Part shown: positions 38,401 to 50,400 of the stretch, one piece after another
Layout of the letters: the number at the start of each line of letters is the position of its first letter
How positions within the stretch are numbered: the stretch's first letter is position 1
NCBI GenBank assembly: GCA_007844125.1
Contig: CM017564.1
Coordinates: forward strand, 11,942,692-12,006,691
Origin: Sinonovacula constricta
Lineage: Eukaryota > Mollusca > Bivalvia > Cardiida > Solecurtidae
DNA: 64,000 nucleotides
Direction of reading: 5' to 3'
The notes under the pieces: model-generated
Told to the model about the DNA's origin: nothing
The model's database searches: none
What the model saw: only the letters and a program-made list of their open reading frames with translations
Made by a program: the position numbers and the translations under genes

Positions 38401-41400
38401 ATTTAAATCCCCATGTTTTATATTAAAAATGTAAAATAAATCTTAAGAAAACCATTACACTTTCTCATATAAAGATTACACATTTTACATTATCTTTTTA
38501 TCATTTATTTAAGTAAAATTGTCTCTAATAAGTAATGAATTTTTTCTACTAATGTTTGCAGACAATATATTACATTTTAAACATGAAAAACTCTTTTAAC
38601 CTAGATATAAAGAAAAAAATACGATAATCATACACACCTTTTATTTTACTCATTTTCTTAGCATTGTATGATTCCCGAGTCAAAGAGAACTGCGGACCAT
38701 TTTATGACATTATGCTAAAGGGATATTTGTGTCGATGCAGGTTCCGATCGATATTGCTGACAATGCATTAAAGGGTTACAGGCTCATGGCCCGTCCCATC
38801 TTTCCGCTTTAGAGACAGCAAAAAAACTGGCCACATAGTCGTCTAGAGGTTCAATATCGATTTTGAAAATTGGACGCATTTCTCCTTTAAAAGCCAAAAA
38901 TCGAATAAATGTGTTGATATCACTAATTGTTTGTTGGCGGTCTTCTAATTTTCTTCTCTTGAGATGAATTCAGGAACACCATTCAAAACTCACATTGTGA
39001 AATTCTAAGGATGCTGAAAACCCCTGGCAACAGCATTTCCATCAGCAACAGAATATTCAACAACATCATCATCAATTAAATCACCAGCAACAGGGCCGTC
39101 AGCAAGTGCATCATCAGCAACAAAATGTTCCACAAAACAATAAGCAACAACAGTGGCTGTGTCAGAATGGTTGTCAGAGGACATCGTTGGTGGTGGAGAA
39201 GTGACATGACCATTTTGAGAAAGAGGCATTGGTAGCTCACCATGATCAGAGTCTTCTGCAGTCGGTTCAATGGCTACTGGTGACTCTATATTTTCTTCAA
39301 GAACTCTGGGATCAAACCCACATTTGGACTGAAATTCTTCCACCGACATCTCAACTGTGGTCTTTTCATTTGATTCAGATCTTTCACTTACATTTTTTAA
39401 TTCATCAAATTGTCTTCAATGACGTCAAACTTAGCTGTTAACAAATAATCTGACATTGTTTTCTTTTCTCAATTAGCAAACGACAATTCATTGACTCCCG
39501 ATTCATTGTATATAATGATTTAGTGTAACTAATATATATTAATAAAAGATAACAACAAAACACAGTAAAATTTTATTGTTCTTTGTTTATCTTTACCCTT
39601 TACTTTTCTGTTAAATTGCAAAATGATGTGTGGTAAAGAAATCGACGGTGCACACTGTTTACATTACCCTACGCATATCGGTTAATAGGAGGCACCAGAA
39701 TATAAAATCAATCTGCTTTTAACAAGAAATGTCGTTCTAAACAGAGCATCGATTGTCCCGTAAAGTATATTTTGTAATTGTCATGAAGGTATTTGAGTTA
39801 TTAAAAGGACAATCGCATTAGATTTATGTATATAACCATTTTGAATTGTTTACCTCTTATCATTTGTTTTCAATAGGCAAATGCACTATTATGATAGGTA
39901 TATGGGCTTCGAAACCGGGCCACATCGTCTAAATATGTCGTTCTTGCGCGACACATCGTTTTCAGCTGTTTGACATTTCTGCCAGGTTAATTCAAAATCT
40001 CTCCAGAAATGACAGAGTTACTAAGCAGACACGACCACCATTGCACTACAAGGGTTTATGACTTTGACATATAAGTGTGACCTTGACCTTCAAGTAACCG
40101 ACCTGGGTCTTGTGCGCGACACGTCGTCTTCATGAGTTTGATATTAATGCCATGTTATTTTAAAATCAATGCTGGAATGACGGGGTTATTGAGCGGACAT
40201 AAATATCGGACGGACGGACGGACAGACGGACAGACGGTTCGACTACTATATGCTTGCCTTCGGGGGCATTAAAAATATATGCTGTTTCTTTTAACTATTT
40301 AAACAATTATATCGTATATATGTCTTTACAATCAAAAAGGATTCTGATAATCTGTATGATCGGGTAAAACCAAAGACACGAGTGCATAGCTGACCTAGAT
40401 TTTAAAAAAGGAGTCCGGCCGGACGCTCGTGACATGTTTGTCACACAGTGTTTGATGAAGCAAATGATGCTATCACACATCCCTTTATGTAAGATAAAAA
40501 CCGGAGACACCGCTGAAATGTTGCATATAGCTGAGAAAGTGTAAAGCAACTGTACTTGTCAGTGATGGAACGGAGATACCGATGAAATGTTGCAGATAGC
40601 TGAGACAGTGTAAAACATTGATACTTGTCAGTGATGGAATGGAGATACCGCTGAAATGTTGCTGATAGCTGAGACAGTGTAAAGCATTGATACTTGTCGG
40701 TGATGGAATGGAGATACCGCTGAAATGTTGCTGATAGCTGAGACAGTGTAAAGCATTGATACTTGTCGGTGATGGAATGGAGATACCGCTGAAATGTTGC
40801 TGATAGCTGAGACAGTGTAAAGCATTGATACTTGTCGGTGATGGAATGGAGATACCGCTGAAATGTTGCTGATAGCTGAGATAGTGTAAAGAAATGATAT
40901 TTGTCGGTTGTGATGCAGATAGCTGGGAAGGTGTAAAGAAATGATATTTGTCGGTGATGAAACGGATATACCGATGAAGCGTTGCAGATAGCTGAGACAG
41001 TGTAAAGAAACGATACTTGTCAGTGATAAAACAGTGACAACGTTGAAATGTTGCAGATAGCTGGGAAAGTACAAGGCAACACTACTGATTAGTGATGACA
41101 CGGAGAGACTGCTGACAGTTTGCAGCTACCTTTAAAAAAAGTCGAGTTAAGGCAACACAGAAAAAGCCTGGTTTAAAACCCTCTAGGTTCCGCAGAGTGC
41201 ATGTGCTTTTAAACAAGAAGATAGCTATTCTCGGAACTAAATACTCTTACACCGTCGATTTATTTCATAAATGTGTGAGTGTAACGAACAGTAACTCTGG
41301 TGGGAACAAGACCTTTCTTTCTTCCTGTCGGCTACATCTGTAAGTTTAAACCTCCGTGTAAGTTTAACATCCGCGCACTCGATTTTTTTTTTGTTAAACA

Positions 41401-44400
41401 AGACCCGCGACTTCCTAATAATATCTGCTGTCATTTTTATAATTGCAAGCTACGAGTGTTTGTCACGTGCTATACTGTTAAATCGGAATATTCAGTTATT
41501 TTCCTTGAAATTTGTACCACAGAATTGCTGTGATTTACTAATACAGAATACAGCCTGATTCACTATTGTTCTTTTGAAAAGTGCATTCCATAAGAGGCAC
41601 ATCGAAAGGGGCGATAGAGATCAGTGATGACACTATTTCTGCAGATGACTTGGAAAAAGATTTCGTATGGGCAATTATAGATGGAGAAATACCGATACCG
41701 ATATGATGTAGCATATAACTAGGAAAAGTGTGAAGCAAAGAGTCATGGATTTGTTTCCTGTTTGCATTTCTTTAAAATGTCTTTAATCAAAGAATTGCTA
41801 ACAGGCCCTCATTTGAATATGTGAGCTGGTCTGATTTGTGTCCCTTCTGCTCTACATTTTTTACACTCGTAATAATGGTAATATACTGGATTTTTTTTTC
41901 AGTTGGATTTTTTCCTAAAACGTAACAGACATTCAGTCATAGTAGACTGAAAAGATGGACACTGCAAAAACTGGGCAATATTTTTAAAAATGATTCTCGA
42001 AAGATATGACAATCCTGCTAAGATTGAATTTACGTGGTATTTGTCTTGTAGTTCAAATGTTTCTAGTTAAAACGTCATTTGTGACTATCTAGAACCAGCC
42101 TGCGCGCCCTCATATTACTCCACGAAGTTATAGAAATGTGCGTTGTTACTGTTGCTGCTATTATTTTTATTGTTGTTGTAGTTGTTGTTTTAAGGTCAGG
42201 TTCAATTCCGGGCCACGAATTACCAAAGTCGTAAAAATAGTAGCGGTAGAGCTCCCTAGCTAACGACCAAGCAAATATAAGTGTAGTTCCATGACTGGTT
42301 GGACCTTTGTCAGGATAATGTGAATGAGTGTGGTATCATGCCAGGTGTTCACAGCATGCTTTACAAGGTGAAGGCAGCGCTTTGTGAGCTTAAAGTGAAC
42401 TCTGATTCCAACTAACTGAAATACATACCCATAATAATGTTAGCCTGCCATAAGGGGATGCTGTACTGTGATGACAAATACTTAGGAAGGAAAGACAGAA
42501 TCCCGCCAACGCCAAAGATATTAAAGCAGTTGGAGACGATAAGACAGACGTAGACTGGATTCTTGGCAAGTCGCAGCATGGACGTCAGGAATTCTGGAAG
42601 AGGATAGTAATCGATAAACATGATTAATGTCGAACACGGGATCTTTCCAACAAAGATATTAATGCAGTTGGAGACGTTGAGACAGACGTAGACTGGATTC
42701 TTGGCAAGTCGCAGCATGGACGTCAGGAAGTCTGGAAGAGGATAGTAATCGATAAACATGATTTATGTGGAACACGATATCTTTCCGACAAAGATATTAA
42801 TGCAGTTGGAGACGTTGAGACAGACGTAGACTGGATTCTTGGCAAGTCGCAGCATGGACATCAGGAAGTCTGGAAGAGGATAGTAATCGATAAACATGAT
42901 TAATGTCGAACACGGGATCTTTCCAACAAAGATATTAATGCAGTTGGAGACGTTGAGACAGACGTAGACTGGATTCTTGGCAAGTCGCAGCATGGACGTC
43001 AGGAAGTCTGGAAGAGGATAGTAATCGATAAACATGATTTATGTGGAACACGATATCTTTCCGACAAAGATATTAATGCAGTTGGAGACGTTGAGACAGA
43101 CGTAGACTGGATTCTTGGCAAGTCGCAGCATGGACATCAGGAAGTCTGGAAGAGGATAGTACATCGATAAACATGATTTATGTGGAACACGTGATCTTTC
43201 CGCCAATATTGCTGCGTTGTTCGACATGTCATTCTTTGAGTTGTTGCTTTTAATTATATAAAGTGGGTATAAACATCTTGTTATCATATTGGGTAGACAT
43301 GTCTTCCTCTTGTTAAAACTTTATTTCATAATGCGTAGCAACGTGATAAACAAAATAAGTACATAAATATAAAAGTAATGAACTATTGTTTTAGACTTAT
43401 GTAAATTGCTCTCGTAATTGGTCATTTGTAATAACAAACATATTAGCATCTCGTTTGCGGACAGGCTTATGTGATGCATTATATGCCTAAATGCAAATCT
43501 ACAAAGAAAATAATGAAATAACTGTATACTAGACAGAAGTTGAAGCAATAATGAAAGTGTTTGTGAAAAAGGTCATAAACAAAGGAAGGAAAACTGTAAA
43601 TCAAGATGATTTTTCTCTTACACAAGATGTTTAAAAGGTGAAGACTGGTTAAGCATTTATTATAATTAAAAAGAGTCAAAATAAAGTGGCCGTATAAAGT
43701 GCAACATGATACAAGCGTTTTGAAGCCAGTTTAATGTTTTGGACGCTGCGGAATATTGTTCGGTTCTGTTCAAATGTGATCATTAACATAGAAACTTAGG
43801 TTAACATGAAGTATTAGATGTAGTGGAATGTTTATTCTTCTTGAACACTACCTATATTGTTTAACAGTAAAATAATTACAAAAATAAACACTCTCAATGT
43901 ATTTTCTCTCCTAATCTATAAATAGGCACGATATTGATCTCTGTTTCAAATAGATCGGCGTCAGAGCGGACTAGGAATGTCTGACGTGATCTCAAATAAA
44001 AAGTTGTCACGTGGTTTTCCTGGTTTAAAAATCGCTATCTCTGCAGCGTTGCTCGGATATGTAATACCTGTTTGCCAAAACAAGTGGGGTTTTGTTTCTG
44101 TGTTCTCATATATCAAGGGCATCAACGAACAACATTTTTGTTGTTGTTGTTGTTGTTTTGCATTTTTTATGTTACAATGACTTATTTGGCTGTTTAAGAG
44201 AAAACAAGACCCAAACTGTTGGGTACCACCTTAAAAAAAGAATGCCATTTGCATCGAATGCTTCAAGATAACATAGTAAGCTTAATTATTACGTCTGATA
44301 AGGATTAATTAATTCAATTAATTAAAATTCCGTACAGTTTACCTTTTGTTTCGACCATAGCTCGTTTTTGTAGTGACGTTTTGGCCTTTTTCGACATTTC

Positions 44401-47400
44401 CTTTTTAGTACCATTTAACATGGCTTTTTTCACTGTAGATGGCAGTTTTTTCGGGAAACACATTATTGGTATACCGGTCACTAATGCGCATGCGCCAAAT
44501 ATGATGAATCCCAGCCACCATGCTCCGATCCATCGAGGGTCACGTGGGGTAATAGGCACGGCTGGAAATAGTTATCGAAATCTTTCTGTACATGTGACCA
44601 ACTATACTTATAAACAAAATCGTCTTTAAAAGTGTAGGTATTCAATGACGGATACAAGACCATGTCTTATGCATTATACATGTACACAAAATATCAGGCT
44701 ATATCACATACTCTTTGAATTTAACGCTTTGTGATTGGTCGAGCGCTAGTCATGTGTGAGGCAATATAAAGTGATACAGACTCAAGAATGTTTTCACATG
44801 AGCAGCGAAAACATAATACTGACGGTCTTGTTCTTTTTACGCGCACTATCGTTACAACAATATGGCGTCTGGTAAAAGTCACAAATATGAGGTTAGGCAG
44901 TATGGCTGCTGACCGGAAAAAGTTAAAACTGTGCGTGATCATATCCACGAATATATGGTGTTTTATTCAATTACGTAATTGGACGATCATGACACAACAT
45001 TTGGCCCTAATAATGGAATAATTAACGCACAGTATATGTTCTCGTAAAAAGTGCAAATTATTTCCACCAGTGCCGCTTAAGGGATGCATTTTATGGGGAC
45101 GATAGTGTAGCTGGCAAAAACAGGAAATCGCAGCTATTCTGTGAGGCCTTTTTCAAAGAAATGAACTGGGTATTCCGTTTTTAACAGTGTAGCTTGCAAC
45201 AATGTGTAATTTGCAGTTATAAAAAAAGTATCAGGCATTTATAGGAATTCGCAGCTGTTTGCTGAATAATTGTTTAACAAAGGAAGCCGAGTGTACCGAG
45301 GTTACCAATGCAGCGTGTAAATACAGACGTAATGAAGAATAAGGAAAACAAAGAAGCCAATATACGTCAGAGTTATGATTCGTTACTGTTAAATGTCTAT
45401 TAATTAATCGACAGTGTAAGAGAGTGTTTAGTTCCCAGTATAGTCATTTTGTTGCTGAAAAGCGCATGCTTTCTATGGCGCCAAAGACGTCTCACATCAT
45501 AGCTCTTTATTGTAGTTTATTACAAGAAAAGCATTGATGCAAAGCATGAAAGGGTGTTCAAAATATGTTTAGAAAGTAGAAAGCCAATACATTATCAGAC
45601 ACGACCGGACCTGGTAGCGGAAACGACAGAGCGACGGCTCCAGGTACGAGAGGCCCCGTGTTCGATCCCGGGCCGCGACATACTAAAGTCGTTAAAATAG
45701 TATTGGTGTAGCTCCCTTGCTAACGCTCAAGCAAATATAAAGTTAGTTCCACGACTGGTTGGCCCGGTGTCAGGATAATGTGACTGGGTGTGGGTCATGC
45801 CAGGTGTTCACGGCATGCTATACACATGAAAGGCAGCACTATATTTGCTCCACGTGGACACCGTCTCCATAACTGAAATATTGTAAGTAGGACGATAAAC
45901 CCAATAAACAAACATTATCAGACGAACGACAACGTCAGACATACGATGAGTTTGACTTAAAGTGGACATAACATATGCTGCACCATTTGATTTGCATATT
46001 GTCTAAATGTATCAAACATTTAATTTAATAATAAACTTATCTTTTAAGAAACTCATTTAAGATAAATTGAACGAATAACAATCTTAAAACCCACGTACAT
46101 TTTGCTAAGAGGTAAGAATACAAACTGCCTATCCCACGTGGTTCGATGCCAAAATCGGAAAGATGTTCAAGCGGTACACATCTGTAACCTAATACAATGT
46201 GCGGATACCGCCGAGGAGTTGCGAAGACATGATAACTACAACAACCCATTGCCAAATTGTTTACGCTTACATAAAGGGCGTCGCGCTTTAGCGAGGATGC
46301 CAATTACGTCGTTCAATATGAAATTTTGACAGAAATTCCTTTAATATCTAAACAAACCCGTTTCATTTGATATGCACACAACTCCATTGGCATTTGTGTT
46401 TTAAAGAAATATGCTATTTTAAAGGACATGTAATGTTTACTCAAACTAGGAAGTTGATGTAACATTTGTCAGTTTGAAACGGTTTCAAATTGCGTATATG
46501 TAATAATGCATTTAATTAGGGAACCAGTTACGTCGATGTCACCTCTTACCTACCTAAACAGCTAATTATCAATATTGTCGTTTCCTCTTCAAATCTAGAC
46601 ATTTCCAATTCTACGATAAAACTGAATGAAAACAGCCGGGAAGATCTACCTTGTAGTGTGACGTAAATCTTGCTGAACAGTCCACCAAGAAGGTAGGCAA
46701 GAGCTGGACCAAAGATGCCCGTGCCAATCACGATACCCATGTAGAATCCAGTTTTGCGCTTGTCAACTGCGTCATCAATGTATAGCGTCACAAAAGGATA
46801 TCGCGTCGATTTTCCAATGCCCTGGAAAACCTTAAAGAAGAATCGCCGTTATATAAACTACATCATCACAAACAAGTCATGACTTAATCCAGAGCATCTC
46901 CGAAAAACAAGATGTGTTAAAACAATCCAAGGATGTTCAATATACAGCGTAAAAATGAATATCTCATGGACTGTCTTATGTCTTGAAGCATGTTTAAATC
47001 CGATATTTACGTACAGCGTCATAAACTAATATCACAGGTGCGTTCTCATGTCTCGAAGCATGTCCAAACCCGATATTAACGTACAGCTTCATGAATGAAT
47101 ATCGAATGGACTGTCTTTTGTCTCGAAGCATGCTCAAACCCGATATTAACGTACAGCGTCATGAATAAATATCGCATGGACTGTCTTTTGTCTCGAAGCT
47201 TGCTCAAACCCGATATTAACGTACAGCGTCATGAATAAATATCGCATAGACTGTCTCATGTCTCGAAGCATGTCCAAACCCGATATTAACGTACAGCTTC
47301 ATAAATGAATATCGAATGGACTGTCTTTTGTCTCGAAGCATGCTCAAACCCGATATTAACGTACAGCGTCATGAATAAATATCGAATGGACTGTCTTATG

Positions 47401-50400
47401 TCTCGAAGCATGCTCAAACCCGATATTAACGTACAGCGTCATGAACAAATATCGCATGGACTGTCTTATGTCTCGAAGCATACTCAAACCCGATATTAAC
47501 GTATAGCGTCATGAATAATTATCGCATGGACTGTCTTTTGTCTCGAAGCATGCTCAAACCCGATATTAACGTACAGCGTCATGAATAAATATCGCATGGA
47601 CTGTCTTATGTCTCGAAGCATGCTCAAACCCGATATTAACGTACAGCGTCATGAATAAATATCGCATGGACTGTCTTATGTCTCGAAGCATGCTCAAACC
47701 CGATATTAACGTACAGCGTCATGAACAAATATCGCATGGACTGTCTTATGTCTCAAAGCATACTCAAACCCGATATTAACGTACAGCGTCATGAATAAAT
47801 ATCGCATGGACTGTCTTTTGTCTCGAAGCATGCTCAAACCCGATATTAACGTACAGCGTCATGAATAAATATCGCATGGACTGTCTCATGTCTCGAAGCA
47901 TGCTCAAACCCGATATTAACGTACAGCGTCATGAATAAATATCGCATGGACTGTCTTATGTCTCGAAGCATGCTCAAACCCGATATTTACGTACAGCGTC
48001 ATGAATAAATATCGCATGGACTGTCTTATGTCTCGAAGCATGCTCAAACCCGATATTAACGTACAGCGTCATGAACAAATATCGCATGGACTGTCTTATG
48101 TCTCGAAGCATACTCAAACCCGATATTAACGTACAGCGTCATGAATAAATATCGCATGGACTGTCTTATGTCTCGAAGCATGCTCAAACCCGATATTAAC
48201 CTACAGCGTCATGAATAAATATCGCATGGACTGTCTCATGTCTCGAAGCATGTCCAAACCCGATATTAACGTACAGCTTCATGAATGAATATCGAATGGA
48301 CTGTCTTTTGTCTCGAAGCATGCTCAAACCCGATATTAACGTACAGCGTCATGAATAAATATCGCATGGACTGTCTTTTGTCTCGAAGCATGCTCAAACC
48401 CGATATTAACGTACAGCGTCATGAATAAATATCGAATGGACTGTCTTATGTCTCGAAGCATGTCCAAACCCGATATTAACGTACAGCGTCATGAATAAAT
48501 ATCGCATGGACTGTCTTTTGTCTCGAAGCATGCTCAAACCCGATATTAACGTACAGCGTCATGAATAAATATCGCATGGACTGTCTTTTGTCTCGAAGCA
48601 TGCTCAAACCCGATATTAACGGACAGCCTCATGAATAAATATCGCACGGACTGTCTTATGTTTCGAAGCATGCTCAAACCCGATATTAACGTACAGCGTC
48701 ATGAACAAATATCGCATGGACTGTCTTATGTTTCGAAGCATGCTCAAACCCGATATTAACGTACAGCGTCATGAATGAATATCGCATGGACTGTCTTATG
48801 TCTCAAAGCATGCTCAAACCCGATATTAACGTACAGCGTAACAAATTAATATTGCATGGACTGTCTTATGTCTCGAAGCATGCTCCAACACGATATTAAC
48901 GTATAGCGTCATGAATGAATATCGCATGGACTGTCTTATGTCTCGAAGCATGCTCAAACCCGATATTAACGTACAGCGTCATGAATGAAAATCGCATGGA
49001 CTGTCTTATGTCTCGAAGCATGCTCCAACACGATGTTAACGTACAGCGTCATGAATGAATATCGCATGGACTGTCTTATGTCTCGAAGCATGCTCCAACA
49101 CGATATTAACGTACAGCGTCATGAATGAAAATCGCATGGACTGTCTTATGTCTCGAAGCATGCTCAAACCAGATATTAACGTATAGCGTCATGAATGAAT
49201 ATCGCATGGACTGTCTTATGTCTCGAAGCATGCTCAAACCCGATATTAACGTATAGCGTCATGAATGAATATCGCATGGACTGACTTATGTCTCGAAGCA
49301 TGCTCCAACACGATATTAACGTACAGCGTCATGAATGAAAATCGCATGGACTGTCTTATGTCTCGAATCATGCTCAAATCCGATATTAACGTACAGCGTC
49401 ATGAATGAATATCGCATGGACTGTCTTCTGTCTCGAAGCTTGATCAAAGCCAGCGCTTATAACAGCTTGGTTTATAAGTGAAACACTTGCAAGATACGGC
49501 TGCGGATGGGGAGGTCGCGGGTTCAAACCACGACCGGGTTTAACCAAAGACCTTAAATTTGGTAGTAGTGGCTTTCCTCCTAACGCTTGGGGCTAAGAGG
49601 ACAGCATTACGCCTGATTTGTTGGTGTCAGTATAATGGACCGGCCGGGTTCAGTCCCTGGGCAGCTCATAATTGTCCCTGTGCTATAATTATAGAAATGT
49701 CGCTGCAAAGTATTGGCAAAAATGCCGGAAAACCCACATCCCATCCCCTCGCAAGATACAATTGGTTAATTTTATTGAACTAATGAGATGAATGCAATTT
49801 ATCAGAGATATGGGTTATCTGTTTTTATCATTTTTCTGATACAGGTTTCGCCTAATAAAGATTTAGACAATAAAACAGAAGGGAGGCAACTCCAATGCCT
49901 GTTATAACATCCACATTTCTCGTCTTAGTGTTTCTTGAACATGTTTAGATTTAATTGCTTGCTTGCATATTCGTGTTGTATAAAAGTGCAATATACATGT
50001 ATGTTAAACATGTTACAACTGTTTTAAAACATTCTATGAACATTTTCTACGACGCCTGTTGTGTGGTCCTCTCATTGACATTCAAGCGCGTCTACTGTTC
50101 TAATTAGATACTTATACGGATCGTTCTCGACCAAAAATAACTCTACCGTTATGGTCATATATATCGTGGAAAGAATTTCGAAATACTCTTTTCTTGACTT
50201 TGATGTTCTTTTAAATGCAGATCCAGAGAACATCCCAATTCAGGATCTGCACACACAAACGTTCGTGAAAGGGCTATTTATATTTTGCAATCAATAATAT
50301 TCTCAAGCAGAAATAACTTTAAATAATTTGTTGCGACTGGTAAAAAAAGAGTTTGTGCCATTTCTCCATTTGTAAGAGTTATCGAAGTTGAAGAGGCATT

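Larger units (their letters stand above)
37408..39349 (-). pseudogene. Decayed Crypton-type tyrosine recombinase (DUF3504-like) in OATP intron 7
   Basis: Three collinear minus-strand blocks. (1) 39349-39005 starts MSVEEFQSKCGFDPRVLEEN and is acidic. (2) 38954-38784 reads RKLEDRQQTISDINTFIRFL, RPIFKIDIEPLDDYVASFFA, the usual N-terminal core-binding block of Crypton recombinases, ending in TGA. (3) About 37833-37540 reads PDGPFDIAPSTKCENSAQCY, YINSRVGVNKLGKML, ERRITNLSVRKHTVQHF, then VTGHKNVQSVVNYS and SVEQQGK, the catalytic C terminus (R, GHK and the Tyr in NYS). Stops lie between blocks, and the normally conserved His of NHSxR is Leu. About 0.9 kb between blocks 2 and 3 is unrecognised or inserted sequence. 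Related domains are also domesticated in ZMYM2- and QRICH1-type host genes, but the breaks here argue for a dead transposon. Confidence 0.75.

Noticed and set aside
39005..39349. Stand-alone acidic protein gene on the minus strand
   Set aside because: It is collinear with the core-binding and catalytic blocks of a decayed Crypton recombinase and is better read as its N-terminal part.
43166..43287. Exon 7 starting at CAACGCAG near 43213 in the uppermost copy
   Set aside because: The phase fits, but the site lacks a pyrimidine tract and the product meets TAA at 43039-43041 before any donor. The CCTCTTCCAG acceptor at 42593 gives the expected OATP sequence.
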